Positions 9,166 to 17,969 of a stretch of DNA of 64,000 bases are shown piece by piece; position 1 is the first letter of the stretch; every line of letters starts with the position of its first letter. Origin of the DNA: Xenophilus aerolatus. GTDB lineage: Bacteria; Pseudomonadota; Gammaproteobacteria; Burkholderiales; Burkholderiaceae_C. A program made the translations under genes and the position numbers. The notes below the pieces were generated by a model that ran no database searches, was not told the origin of the DNA, and saw only the letters and a list, made by a program, of their open reading frames with translations. The stretch is from the NCBI GenBank assembly GCA_030418545.1, contig QAIB01000004.1:494101-558100 (forward strand), in the 5' to 3' direction.

Positions 9166-9687
9166 ATGCTGTTGTCCTCTCCTTCGTTCCCGCCGTCTGC
9201 GCGCGCGCCATTGGCCACACCCGGGCCCGGCCCCGAAGGGCTGGCCGGATGGCTGCTGCTGCCGGCCCTGGCACTGCTGACGGCGCCGCTGTACCTGCTG
9301 GCTGACGCGGCGCGCACGGTGCACCAGCTGCTGCAGCCCGGCGCCTGGGAGCAGCTCGCCTCGCCCGCGGCCGCGGGCTACCACCCGCTGCTGCCGTCGT
9401 TGCTGCACTTCGAGATCCTCGCGGGTGTGGTCGGCTTCGTCGTCGGCGTGTGGGCGGCAGTGGCCTTCTTCCGCCGCCGCGCCAGCGCGCCGGGCCGCGT
9501 CATCGCCTTCTTCGGCCTCGCGCTGGGACTGCAGGGCATCGGCGCCCTGTGGGCCGGGCAGTTGCCGGTGGCGTGGGGCGCCGGCACGAACCCCTGGCGC
9601 GCCGCCGTGCCGCTGGCGCTGCTGTGCGCGGTGGGCGTGCCCTACCTGCTCGCCTCGCGCCGCGTGGCGAACACCTTCACCCGCTGA
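9166..9687 (+). CDS. DUF2569-like membrane protein
   Basis: 173 residues with four predicted membrane segments and the opening GLAGWLLLPALALLTAPLYLL, typical of DUF2569 inner-membrane proteins, whose function is unknown. The ATG at 9166 is preceded by GGAG nine bases upstream; an in-frame ATG at 9091 would add 25 residues without a clear ribosome site. Ends in a basic tail (SRRVANTFTR). Confidence 0.75.
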   Translation: MLLSSPSFPPSARAPLATPGPGPEGLAGWLLLPALALLTAPLYLLADAARTVHQLLQPGAWEQLASPAAAGYHPLLPSLLHFEILAGVVGFVVGVWAAVAFFRRRASAPGRVIAFFGLALGLQGIGALWAGQLPVAWGAGTNPWRAAVPLALLCAVGVPYLLASRRVANTFTR

Positions 9688-9698
9688 GCGCTGCGGCC

Positions 9699-9827
9699 AT
9701 GGACATCGAGACCACGCTCGACTGGCTCACGGTGATCGCCGTGCTCAGTGGGCTGGGCTTCGTGGTCCTGCTGGCGCTCGGGCATCGCACGCGCGCATCG
9801 CGGGACGACGAGGGCACGCGACTCTGA
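9699..9827 (+). CDS. Small single-pass membrane protein, hypothetical
   Basis: 42 residues, MDIETTLDWLTVIAV followed by a hydrophobic run and a basic/acidic tail (GHRTRASRDDEGTRL), starting 11 bases after the DUF2569-like gene. The single membrane helix and a charged C-terminus are coherent for a real small protein, but there is no strong ribosome site and no homologue that I recognise. Confidence 0.4.
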   Translation: MDIETTLDWLTVIAVLSGLGFVVLLALGHRTRASRDDEGTRL

Positions 9828-9868
9828 GCTGACCGCCCATCACCAGCCGGCGGCTTGCACGAGGCCGC

Positions 9869-10348
9869 TCAGTGGTGATGCCCACCCGCCCCGTGCACAT
9901 GCCGGTGGGCGATCTCTTCGTCGGTGGCGGGACGCACGCCGACGACGGTGAGGCCGAACTTCAAGGTGCGGCCGGCCCAGGGGTGGTTGCCGTCGAGCAG
10001 CACCTGCGGGCCCTTGATCTTCACGACGTTGAACACGTGCTGCGTGCCGTCATCGAGCTGGCCCTGCAGCTGGCCGCCGACCTTCACGCCGGGCGGGAAT
10101 TCGCTCTTGGGGATGGTGCGCAGCAGCGACTCGTCGCGCTCGCCGAAAGCGTCGGCCGGCGCCAGCGTCAGCGTGGTCTGGAAGCCGGTGTCCTTGCCCT
10201 CGAGGGCTTCCTCGATCTTGGGCAGGGTGTTGTCGTAGCCGCCGTGCAGGTAGGCCATGGGCTCCTTGGCCGCCTCGAGGAGCTGGCCGGTCGTGGGGTC
10301 CGAGACCTTGTAGCGGAGGGTGACGACGGTGTCTTTGGTGATGGTCAT
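9869..10348 (-). CDS. slyD: FKBP-type peptidyl-prolyl isomerase SlyD
   Basis: 159 residues of the SlyD type: an FKBP half-domain (residues 1-65), the chaperone insert-in-flap domain (about 67-125) and return to FKBP with NHPWAGRTL (121-129). It isomerises X-Pro bonds in the cytoplasm and has chaperone activity. The C-terminus is short but His-rich (HRHVHGAGGHHH), the metal-binding tail that in SlyD proteins supplies nickel to hydrogenase or urease. The start is the ATG at 10348; the further upstream frame is not needed. Confidence 0.95.
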   Translation of the reverse strand: MTITKDTVVTLRYKVSDPTTGQLLEAAKEPMAYLHGGYDNTLPKIEEALEGKDTGFQTTLTLAPADAFGERDESLLRTIPKSEFPPGVKVGGQLQGQLDDGTQHVFNVVKIKGPQVLLDGNHPWAGRTLKFGLTVVGVRPATDEEIAHRHVHGAGGHHH

Positions 10349-10534
10349 GGCGGGCTTGCGCTGGGAAAGGGATGGGAATCGGGTCGCGCATTCTCGGCCC
10401 ATCCGATGCGGCCTGTCCGCACGTGGCGATGTTGCTGGTGGCCTCTTCACCTACCTGCGGCGTCGCGTCCGACGGATCGTGCGGCGCGCTGCCGGGGCCC
10501 ATGCTCGGCAATCAACGCTCGCCCACACCGCACC

Positions 10535-11704
10535 ATGCAGCCCAAGCAGTTCCTCGACCTCGGCAAGAAGGCCGTCACCGCCTGGTCCGACGACTTCGCG
10601 CCCAGCATGGGCGCGGCGATCAGCTACTACACCGTGTTCTCGCTCGCGCCGCTGCTGGTGATCGTGATCGCCGTGGCCGGCGCGCTGTTCGGGCGGGAGG
10701 CGGTGCAGGGCGAGATCGTCGCGCAGCTCTCGGGCTTCATCGGCCGCGACGGCGCGCTGGCGGTGCAGGGGCTGGTCAAGAGCGCGAGCGAGCCCTCCAA
10801 GGGCCTGCTGGCGGGGCTGTTGAGCGTGGGCGTGCTGCTAGTCGGCGCCACCACGGTGTTCGCCGAGCTGCAGAGCGCGCTCGACCGCATCTGGCATGTG
10901 CCCGCGGCTGCCAAGCCGAGCGGCCTGTGGTCGCTGCTGCGGGCGCGCGTCCTGTCCTTCGGGCTCATCCTGGCGCTGGCCTTCCTGCTGATGGTGTCGC
11001 TGCTGGTGAGCACGATCGTCAACGCCTTCGGCACCTGGGCCGGCGGCTTCCTGCCGGGCTGGGCGGTGCTGCTGCAGTTGCTCAACATCGCCGTGTCGAT
11101 CGGCATCACGACGCTGCTGTTCGCGATGATCTTCAAGTTCATGCCCACGGCACCGATCGCCTGGCACGACGTGTGGATCGGTGCGGCGGTGACCGCGGTG
11201 CTGTTCGAGGCGGGCAAGTTCGCCATCGGCCTGTACCTGGGCAAGAGCGGCATGAACGAGTCCTATGCGGCCGCCGGTTCGCTGGTGGTGCTGCTGGCCT
11301 GGGTCTACTACGCGGCCCAGATCTTCCTGCTGGGCGCCGAGTTCACCAAGGTGTACGCCCATGCGCACGGCTCGGTCGCGGGCGCGCAGGCCGTGGCCGC
11401 CACCGAGGCCTCCGCCGCGGTGGCCGAGGCCGGCACCGACGCGGCACCTGCACAGGTCGCATCCGCCGCCGGCGCGGCCGCTGTCGTCACCGACGTGCCC
11501 GACCATGCCGCGCTCGCGCGCACGGCCGCGGCACAGGCCGAGATCGACGCGCGCGTGCAGCGTGCGACCGAAGGACTGATGAAGCAGCTGCTGTGGCTGG
11601 GCGCCGCGACGGTCGCGAGCGCGGTGGTGTCGGGCTGGCAGAAGCGCCAGCGCAAGGCCGTGCGCGCGTCGCGCCGCATGCACCGCAAGGCACTGCGCCC
11701 GTGA
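10535..11704 (+). CDS. YihY/virulence factor BrkB-family membrane protein
   Basis: 389 residues. Residues 1-280 are the YihY/BrkB domain with about six membrane helices: ISYYTVFSLAPLLVIVIAVAGALFG, split over the first helices, then LQSALDRIWHVP and ESYAAAGSLVVLLAWVYYAAQIFLLGAEF in sections. The family was once called ribonuclease BN in error; the function is unknown. The remaining 110 residues are an Ala/Val/Glu-rich cytoplasmic tail with a late hydrophobic patch (LLWLGAATVASAVVSGW) and a basic end. The start is the ATG at 10535, divergent from slyD. Confidence 0.9.
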   Translation: MQPKQFLDLGKKAVTAWSDDFAPSMGAAISYYTVFSLAPLLVIVIAVAGALFGREAVQGEIVAQLSGFIGRDGALAVQGLVKSASEPSKGLLAGLLSVGVLLVGATTVFAELQSALDRIWHVPAAAKPSGLWSLLRARVLSFGLILALAFLLMVSLLVSTIVNAFGTWAGGFLPGWAVLLQLLNIAVSIGITTLLFAMIFKFMPTAPIAWHDVWIGAAVTAVLFEAGKFAIGLYLGKSGMNESYAAAGSLVVLLAWVYYAAQIFLLGAEFTKVYAHAHGSVAGAQAVAATEASAAVAEAGTDAAPAQVASAAGAAAVVTDVPDHAALARTAAAQAEIDARVQRATEGLMKQLLWLGAATVASAVVSGWQKRQRKAVRASRRMHRKALRP

Positions 11705-11781
11705 CAGGCTGACCGGTGCATGACCAACGGGCTCGCCGTGCACAGGTCGCGCCGCAGGCCGACAACAACCCGATACCCAGG

Positions 11782-11799
11782 TTGACATACACGCTGTCA
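11782..11799 (+). promoter_or_regulatory. Dyad TGACA-N7-TGTCA inside a TTGACA box
   Basis: TTGACATACACGCTGTCA, 96-113 bases upstream of the lipoprotein gene. It holds a -35-like TTGACA and a TGACA/TGTCA dyad of the kind bound by TetR-like repressors. No convincing -10 box follows, so this is weak. Confidence 0.3.
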
Positions 11800-11894
11800 T
11801 CGTCCGGGTGCAGTGGACGTTGAACGACAGCGGATGGTTCGACAGCGCGTCGCCTCGACGTCGCCCGGCCCCTCTGCCTCAACTTCATCGAGCC

Positions 11895-12200
11895 ATGACA
11901 TCCACAACAACACACAGACCCCGTTCGGCGCTGGCCGCCTCGGGCCTCCTCGCACTGGTCCTGGGCGGCTGCGTGGTGGCGCCACCGCCTCCGCCGCCGC
12001 CCATCCACCATCGGCCGCCGCCCGTGGTGGTCGAGCCGGCGCCGCCGGTCGTCATCGAGCGCTATGCGCCGCCTCCGGGCATCGTGTATGTCGAGCCCAA
12101 CTACGCCATGCCCGCGCCGGGCTACGCATGGCGCTACCACCCGCGTTACGGCTGGGGCTGGTACCACTCGCGCTACGGCTGGCACCGCGGCTGGAACTGA
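11895..12200 (+). CDS. Proline-rich lipoprotein, hypothetical
   Basis: 101 residues. A lipoprotein signal peptide ends in the lipobox LVLGGC (Cys at about residue 26). The mature part begins VVAPPPPPPPIHHRPPP, continues with Pro/Val-rich sequence and ends in an aromatic and Gly/Arg/His-rich region with the imperfect repeats YHPRYGWGW, YHSRYGWH, RGWN. It is probably anchored in the outer membrane. Similar YXXP/YGW lipoproteins are common in Burkholderiales without known function. Confidence 0.8.
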   Translation: MTSTTTHRPRSALAASGLLALVLGGCVVAPPPPPPPIHHRPPPVVVEPAPPVVIERYAPPPGIVYVEPNYAMPAPGYAWRYHPRYGWGWYHSRYGWHRGWN

Positions 12201-12246
12201 GCGTTGTTCCAGCGCCATCGGGCGCCGCATGGACGGCGCCCGTGGT

Positions 12247-13038
12247 TCAACCCTGGTCGTCGACGCGCGTCACCTGCACCTGCATGTCCTCGATCTCCAG
12301 CGGGCCGTAGTTGGAGATGAAGGCCACGTCGGCCGCGTCGCGGCCGTAGCCCACCACGATGCGGCCGCCGCGCGGCTCGCTCTGCGTGGCGTCGAAGGTG
12401 TACCAGCGGCCATCGATGAAGGCCTCGAACCAGGCGTGCATGTCCATCGGATCGAGCTTGTACAGGTAGCCCACCACCTGGCGCGCCGGGATGTGCAGCG
12501 CGCGCGTGAGCGCGATGCCCACGTGCGAGAAGTCGCGGCACACGCCCGCGCCGTTCTCCAGCGTGCCCAGCGCATCGGTGCTGGCATCGCTCACGCCGTA
12601 CTCGTACTTCAGGTTCTGGTGGATCCAGCGGCGGATGCCCTCGACCTGCGCATAGCCCGGCTGCAGCCCCTTCACGATCTCGCGCGCGCGGTCTTCCATC
12701 TTGTCCGACGGGCAGTAGCGGCTCTGCAGCAGGTACATGAGGGCATGGTCGGGCAGCTGGTCCACCGGCGTGGGCGGCGCGTGGGGCGCAACGGCCAGGT
12801 CGTCCTCGGTCTCCATCACCACCTCGACCTCGATGCACATGCCGCCCGCCGGCACGGTGAAGCGCTGGCACAGGTTGCCTGACGGGTCGGTGTATTCGAC
12901 CGTCGGCACCCAGGGCTTGAGTTCGTAGCGTTCGCTGACCATCCATTGCGCCAGGCCGCTGCGCGGGCGGAGCATGGCGACGACGGGGCAGGGCTGTTCG
13001 TTGCTGACGCGCAGCAGGTTGGTGGCTTTGAGGCGCAT
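12247..13038 (-). CDS. Transglutaminase-like cysteine peptidase-fold protein
   Basis: 263 residues with an N-terminal beta-rich domain and a C-terminal transglutaminase-like domain. The triad is Cys167 (NGAGVCRDFSHV), His201 (MDMHAWFEAF) and Asp216 (YTFDAT). Bacterial members of this family act as peptidases or amide-transfer enzymes, many of them in peptide modification; the exact reaction is unknown. The start at 13038 precedes MRLKATNLLRV, the usual N-terminus of this type. It is divergent from the CYTH-CHAD gene. Confidence 0.9.
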   Translation of the reverse strand: MRLKATNLLRVSNEQPCPVVAMLRPRSGLAQWMVSERYELKPWVPTVEYTDPSGNLCQRFTVPAGGMCIEVEVVMETEDDLAVAPHAPPTPVDQLPDHALMYLLQSRYCPSDKMEDRAREIVKGLQPGYAQVEGIRRWIHQNLKYEYGVSDASTDALGTLENGAGVCRDFSHVGIALTRALHIPARQVVGYLYKLDPMDMHAWFEAFIDGRWYTFDATQSEPRGGRIVVGYGRDAADVAFISNYGPLEIEDMQVQVTRVDDQG

Positions 13039-13207
13039 GGCGAAGGTGGCAAGGTGAGGGGCGCGACAGTGTGGCCGGCACGGCAACGCCGCGGCGTCGG
13101 CCGATGCCGCGCGCGCTCATGGGCGGACGCCCCGCCGCTTCGATCGCGATCAAGCCCGCATCGGCCCGCCTGTGCGAGCATCATGCGGTTCCCAAGTTCG
13201 GCATCCC

Positions 13208-14725
13208 ATGGAAATCGAGTTCAAGTTCTGCATTCCGCTCGGGCGGCTCCAGGCCGTCGAGGCGGCGATGCGCCGCGGCACCGTGCAGCGCACGCGGCTG
13301 CAGGCGCGCTACGTCGACACCCCGGCCGGCGCCCTGGCCGCGGCGGGCATGGTGCTGCGCCTGCGCAAGGAAGGACCGCGCTGGGTGCAGACGGTGAAGG
13401 CGGCCGGCGACGGCCCGCTGCAGCGCTGGGAGCACAACGTCGACCTCGGCCCGCAGGCGGGCGGCGACGCGCCGGCAGCCGACCCGCAACGGCACGCCGG
13501 CACGCCGGTCGGCGACCGGCTGCTCGCCGTGCTGCGCGACGCCGATGGGCCGCTGTGCGAGAGCTACGCCACCGACATCGAGCGCCTGACGCGCGAGGTG
13601 CGCAGCGGCGGCGCGACCGTCGAACTGGCCCTCGACACCGGCGGCATCCGTGCGCACGGTGCCGACGGCGCGTTGCGCGAGGCGCCGGTGTGCGAGCTCG
13701 AACTGGAACTGCTGCGCGGCGAGGTGCGCGACCTGGTCGCGCTGGCGCAGGCCTGGTCGCAACGCCACGGGCTGTGGTTCAGCACGGTCTCCAAGGCCGA
13801 GCGGGGCGAACGCCTGCTGCACGGTACCGACGCGGTGCCGGCCGTGAAGGCGGCGCCGGTCCCGGCCTCCTTCGCGGGCCTGGACGGCCGCGCCCTGCAG
13901 CAGGCCGCGATCGCGCATGCCTTGGCGCAAGTCCTGCCCAACGCCAGCGAAGTGGCGGCCGGCAGCGGCGACGACGAGCAGGTGCACCAATTGCGCATCG
14001 GCCTGCGTCGCCTGCTCACGGTGCTGCGCGAATTGGGCGGCCTGGCGCCCGGGCTCGACCCGGCCTGGGACGCGCCGCTGGTCGAGGCATTTCGCGCGCT
14101 CGGTGCGCAGCGCGACCGCGCGCTGGTGCTCGCCCGGGCGCAGGACGCACTGGCCGCCGCCGGCGCGCCGCCCATCGACACGGGTGACGACGACCAGGCC
14201 GCGGACGACCCCGGCGCCGCGGTGCGCGCTCCCGCCTTCCAGGCGGTGCTGGTGGCCTTGATCGGCCACGGCGCGATGCCGCCCGACCCTGCCGCGGCGC
14301 CCGGCCTGGATGCCACGCAGGCGCGCCGGCACCTGCGCGATCGCCTGCGCAAGCTGCACCGCCAGGTGCTGCGCGACGGCCGGCGCTTCGACACGCTCGA
14401 CACCGAAGGCCAGCACCGCGTGCGCAAGCGGCTCAAGCGCCTGCGCTACCTGGCGGAGTTCGCAGCGCCCCTGTTCCGCCCGAAGGCGGCGGCGCGCTAC
14501 CTCGGGCGGCTGCGGCCGGCGCAGGACACGCTCGGCGATTTCAACGACGAGGCCGTGGCGCTGTCGCTGTACCGGGCCCGCACGACGCAGGACCCGCGCG
14601 CCTGGTTCGCGGTGGGATGGCTGCAGGCGCGGCACGAGGCTGCGGGCGGCGATGCGCAGCAGGCCCTGCGCCGGCTGCGCAGGAAGGCCGTGCCCTTCTG
14701 GACCGGGAAGAAGGCCGGCGCCTGA
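13208..14725 (+). CDS. CYTH and CHAD domain protein (inorganic triphosphatase-like)
   Basis: 505 residues. The N-terminal CYTH domain starts with the signature ExExK as Glu2-Glu4-Lys6 (MEIEFKF) and contains YVDTPAGALAAAGMVLRLRKEG; it should bind and hydrolyse triphosphates such as inorganic tripolyphosphate with a divalent metal. The C-terminal CHAD domain, from about residue 220, is helical and rich in conserved His/Arg (VHQLRIGLRRLLTVLREL, RKRLKRLRYLAEF) and binds polyphosphate. The organisation is that of E. coli YgiF. The start is the ATG at 13208; the open frame extends upstream but the CYTH motif must be near the N-terminus. Confidence 0.93.
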   Translation: MEIEFKFCIPLGRLQAVEAAMRRGTVQRTRLQARYVDTPAGALAAAGMVLRLRKEGPRWVQTVKAAGDGPLQRWEHNVDLGPQAGGDAPAADPQRHAGTPVGDRLLAVLRDADGPLCESYATDIERLTREVRSGGATVELALDTGGIRAHGADGALREAPVCELELELLRGEVRDLVALAQAWSQRHGLWFSTVSKAERGERLLHGTDAVPAVKAAPVPASFAGLDGRALQQAAIAHALAQVLPNASEVAAGSGDDEQVHQLRIGLRRLLTVLRELGGLAPGLDPAWDAPLVEAFRALGAQRDRALVLARAQDALAAAGAPPIDTGDDDQAADDPGAAVRAPAFQAVLVALIGHGAMPPDPAAAPGLDATQARRHLRDRLRKLHRQVLRDGRRFDTLDTEGQHRVRKRLKRLRYLAEFAAPLFRPKAAARYLGRLRPAQDTLGDFNDEAVALSLYRARTTQDPRAWFAVGWLQARHEAAGGDAQQALRRLRRKAVPFWTGKKAGA

Positions 14726-14734
14726 GGCCGCGGC

Positions 14735-16033
14735 TCAGCGCATCGCTGGCGACTGCCGTGCCCCGGCGGCCATGAGCGGCTGCGGCAGCCACACATAGGC
14801 CAGCACGCCCGCGACCAGCATCGCCGCGATGCTGGCGTACACGGCAAGGAAGGGCTCGATGCCATGCGCCTGCGCCGCCGACGCGATGGTGCCGGTGATC
14901 CACTGCATCAGCGCCACGCCGAGGAACATCGCCATGGTGAACAGCGCCATCGCACGCCCCGTGACGGCCGGCGCGTAGGCGCCCTTCACGTCCGGGTACT
15001 GCAGCACCATGTAGCCCGAGAGCAGCCCGATCGCGAGCACCAGGCCGACGTCCACCGCCGCGTGCGTGTCCACCGCCAGCACGCCGAACAGCGCCGCCGC
15101 CGCGAAGGTGAAGCCCACGATCCAGCGCCGCCGCCGCGCCGGGCCGGGGTCGAGCCGGCCGAACAGGGGCGGGCCGACCAGGGCGATCACCGTCATCAGC
15201 ACGGCGACGTTGCCGCTCTGGACCAGCGAATAGCCGTGGCGCTGCATCAGCATCGGCCCCAGCCACAGGCCGCGCAGCGCGACGAAGGAGGCATACGTGA
15301 CCAGCGCCAGCGCCACGATGCCGGCCGTGTGCGGCAGCGCGAACAGCGTGCCGAAGGTGCGCACCGCCTGGCCCAGGGTTTCGCGCGGGCCGCTGGCCGG
15401 CAGCTCGGGCTCGCGCACCACCGCCGCAATGGCGAGCCAGGCCAGCGCCGAGCAGGCGGCCAGCACCCAGAAGCCCATGCGCCACGAACTGGCCTCGATC
15501 AGCCACGCCAGCGGCGTGCCGGTGAGCAGCATGCCCATGCTGCCCAGGCCGAGGATCGCGCCCGAGACGGCCGCGAAGCGCTCGGGCGCGAAATGCCGGG
15601 CGATGAACACCGTGCACACCAGGAAGGCCGGCGCGCAGCCCACGCCGATCAGCACCTGCCCGACGACCAGCACCGCGAAGCTCGGCGCCAGCGCCGAGAC
15701 CACGGCACCGACGATCGCCAGCGGAAAAGCCACCAGCACCGTGCGCCGCAGCCCCTTCATGTCGATGCCGATGCCCATGAACAGCTGCAGCGCCCCGAAG
15801 GCGAAATGGAAGGCGCCGGCGAACACGCCCAGCGCCTGGGCCGAGAGGCCGAACTCGGCCGCCAGCGGCGCCGCCATGATCGCGGCGATGGTGCGAAAAG
15901 CCTGGCTCAGCGTGAAGGCCGTGCTGAGCACCAGCAACATGCCCCAGGGGCTGCGCAGGCTGGTCGCCGTTGGAATCGATGGTGCGGAAGGGCGCGCGGG
16001 GGCGGCGCTTTCCGAAGGGGCGCGAAGGCTCAT
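14735..16033 (-). CDS. MFS transporter
   Basis: 432 residues, twelve hydrophobic segments, major facilitator superfamily. The loop-2/3 signature is present as GIGIDMKGLRRTVL, and helix 5 contains the G-rich GAILGLGSMGMLLTGTPLAW. The N-terminal 25 residues are Ser/Pro/Ala-rich and cytoplasmic. The substrate is unknown. It is convergent with the CYTH-CHAD gene, nine bases apart. The start at 16033 is the first ATG of the coding-like region. Confidence 0.88.
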   Translation of the reverse strand: MSLRAPSESAAPARPSAPSIPTATSLRSPWGMLLVLSTAFTLSQAFRTIAAIMAAPLAAEFGLSAQALGVFAGAFHFAFGALQLFMGIGIDMKGLRRTVLVAFPLAIVGAVVSALAPSFAVLVVGQVLIGVGCAPAFLVCTVFIARHFAPERFAAVSGAILGLGSMGMLLTGTPLAWLIEASSWRMGFWVLAACSALAWLAIAAVVREPELPASGPRETLGQAVRTFGTLFALPHTAGIVALALVTYASFVALRGLWLGPMLMQRHGYSLVQSGNVAVLMTVIALVGPPLFGRLDPGPARRRRWIVGFTFAAAALFGVLAVDTHAAVDVGLVLAIGLLSGYMVLQYPDVKGAYAPAVTGRAMALFTMAMFLGVALMQWITGTIASAAQAHGIEPFLAVYASIAAMLVAGVLAYVWLPQPLMAAGARQSPAMR

Positions 16034-16164
16034 GGTCGGGCGGGGCGTCTTGTCTCTTGTGCCGAGCCTACCGCGCGACGGTGCCACGCGCTGAGCCGCA
16101 GCCGACACGCGGGCGGTTTTCGTTGCCCGATCGGGTTGCAGCGCCCGTCCGGTCTGCAGCAGCA

Positions 16165-16181
16165 GCTATCGAATCGATAGC
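16165..16181. repeat. Copy 2 of the GCTATCGAATnnnTAGC palindrome family (perfect dyad)
   Basis: GCTATCGAATCGATAGC, perfect 7-base arms around AAT. It overlaps the last codons and stop codon of the minus-strand gene at 16166-16633, supplying its final Leu-Ser-Ile-Arg-stop. Confidence 0.7.
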
Positions 16182-16633
16182 GACTCGCTGATCGGCTCAC
16201 TGGCTTCGGCGGTGCCGACAGGCAGTGCCGCCGGGCGCGCCTGCACCAGCGGCGGCAGACCGGCTTCCTCGAACACGGCAGCAGCCTCCAGCGCGAGCCG
16301 TCCCGCCTCGCGCGCCCGGGCCGTGGCGTCGCGCCAGGCGCTGGCGGCCGGATCGGCGTGGGCCGAGCCCGAGGCGATCACGCGCAACGCGGCGTGCAGC
16401 GCCTCGAAGGCCGACATGAGCGCGAGCCGCGCGCCCCAGTGCTCAGGTGCGACGTCGTAAGCGGCGGCCTCGGCCCGCTCCGCCGCCGCGCGCTCCGTGG
16501 GCGGCATGCGCCAGCGCGTCGCCAGCGGCTGCCGAGGCCGCACCACCTCGGAGGCATTGGCGCGCACGAACGCGCTGTCGAGGGCACGGATCGCGAGTTC
16601 GAGTGCCCCGATGTAGGCCTGCAGCTTGTCCAC
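16166..16633 (-). CDS. Hypothetical helical protein
   Basis: 155 residues, no family recognised. The sequence is Ala/Arg/Glu-rich and predicted mostly helical (MDKLQAYIGALELAIRALDSAF; PTERAAAERAEAAAYD; FEALHAALRVIASG). The start is a GTG at 16633 preceded by GGGAGAAG at suitable spacing. The last residues and the stop codon come from a perfect 17-base palindrome of a dispersed family, so the ancestral C-terminus may have been different. It lies upstream of the MFS gene on the same strand, 132 bases away. Confidence 0.65.
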   Translation of the reverse strand: MDKLQAYIGALELAIRALDSAFVRANASEVVRPRQPLATRWRMPPTERAAAERAEAAAYDVAPEHWGARLALMSAFEALHAALRVIASGSAHADPAASAWRDATARAREAGRLALEAAAVFEEAGLPPLVQARPAALPVGTAEASEPISESLSIR

Positions 16634-16722
16634 CCTGACTTCTCCCTGTGTGTGCGAAATGTAGGCATTTCGTCGTATGGGGAAATCATCGCACCGGCAG
16701 GCTGCTCACGGGGCGCCCGGCC

Positions 16723-17061
16723 TCACGGTGCCGGCAAGAAAGCGGCAGGTTGTGACCAATCCAGCAGTTCGGCCAGGCGCCGCACCACCCACTCGGCCTC
16801 TGGCGGCGACAGGCCCGACTCGGGCGTGGCCAGGCCCGCGTGGCAGCGCTGCAGGACCTCGTCGTCCGAGACGGCGCCGCCCTGCGAGAGCGTGCGGGCA
16901 TGTTCCGTCAGCGCCTGGGCGAGGTCTTCGCACAGCTCGTAGCGGGCCCGCACCTCGGCCAGCGGGAGACTCAGCCGCTGGCGACGGGGGTCGGTGTAGA
17001 GGGTGAGAAAGGAAGGCGGCGGCTGGATCTGCGATTCGTCGCCGGCATAGGCATCGGTCAT
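16723..17061 (-). CDS. Hypothetical protein
   Basis: 112 residues, no family recognised. It is acidic and Leu/Ala-rich, with segments SFLTLYTDPRRQRLSLPLAEVRARYELCEDLAQ and EAEWVVRRLAELLDW in shorter blocks. No signal peptide or membrane segment. It stands between the 155-residue unknown and the NarL-type regulator on the same strand, so it may be expressed with the regulator (57 bases apart). Confidence 0.7.
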   Translation of the reverse strand: MTDAYAGDESQIQPPPSFLTLYTDPRRQRLSLPLAEVRARYELCEDLAQALTEHARTLSQGGAVSDDEVLQRCHAGLATPESGLSPPEAEWVVRRLAELLDWSQPAAFLPAP

Positions 17062-17118
17062 GCCGCGAGTGTCGCGGCTGGGGACGCGCCGTGCAGCAGC
17101 AGCGTCCCCGCGATGCGA

Positions 17119-17751
17119 TCAGTCGATGAGCTGCGACTTCATCGCGTAGTACGTGAGGTCGCTGTTGGTCTGCAGGTTGAGCTTTTCCATCAGGCGCGTG
17201 CGGTAGGTGCTGATGGTCTTGACCGACAGGGACAGGTCGTCGCCGATCTTGCCCACCGTCTCGCCCTTGGCCAGCTTGAGGAAGACCTGGAACTCGCGCT
17301 CCGACAGCTGCTCGTGCGGCGCGGTGTTCTCCTTCTTGCCCAGCTGGTTGGCCAGCAGGTCGGCCACGGCCGGCGTGATGTAGCGGCGGCCCAGCGCGAT
17401 GGTGCGCACGGCCTTGACGATCTCGTCGGGCTCGCAGTCCTTGTTGAGGTAGCCCGAGGCGCCCTGGCGGATGAGGTTCATCGCGTAGTGCTCTTCGGGG
17501 TAGCCGCTGAGGATGAGGATGCCGACGTCGGGTGCCTTGGCGCGGATCATCGCCAGCGCGTCGATGCCGCTCTGGCCGGGCATCGACAGGTCCATCACCA
17601 GCACGTCGATTTCGGTGTTGCGCACCAGGTCGATGGCCTCGCGGCCCGAGGCCGCCTCGCCCGCGACCCGCAGGTCCACATGGGTGGCGAAGAAGTCGCG
17701 CAGGCCTGCGCGCACCACGGCGTGGTCGTCGACGATTCCGATCTTGATCAT
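17119..17751 (-). CDS. NarL/FixJ-type response regulator
   Basis: 210 residues. Receiver domain 1-120 with Asp8-Asp9, phosphoacceptor Asp54 (VLVMDLSMPG) and the conserved Lys in YLNKDCEPDE; LuxR-type helix-turn-helix at about 147-205 (LSEREFQVFLKLAKGETVGKIGDDLSLSVKTISTYRTRLMEKL, in order). It is a DNA-binding two-component output. No sensor kinase lies next to it. The start at 17751 gives MIKIGIVDDH, the usual beginning of this family. Confidence 0.95.
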   Translation of the reverse strand: MIKIGIVDDHAVVRAGLRDFFATHVDLRVAGEAASGREAIDLVRNTEIDVLVMDLSMPGQSGIDALAMIRAKAPDVGILILSGYPEEHYAMNLIRQGASGYLNKDCEPDEIVKAVRTIALGRRYITPAVADLLANQLGKKENTAPHEQLSEREFQVFLKLAKGETVGKIGDDLSLSVKTISTYRTRLMEKLNLQTNSDLTYYAMKSQLID

Positions 17752-17969
17752 GTGCGTGTACCTCTGGAACAGCTCTTGGTGGTTGCTTGAAAAACGCCGG
17801 CATGCAGGTGCCTGCCGACCGATGCGTGAGGATGCCACCGCACAGGGCCGTTGCGCGGGGTCGGACGCGGGTCGGGATGTTGTCCTGCACGGCTTTGGGC
17901 CAGGCGCTTTCGCGGCGGCGGGCACTTGTCCACAAACCCGGCCTGCCGGGCCGCAAGAGACTCGCCGCC

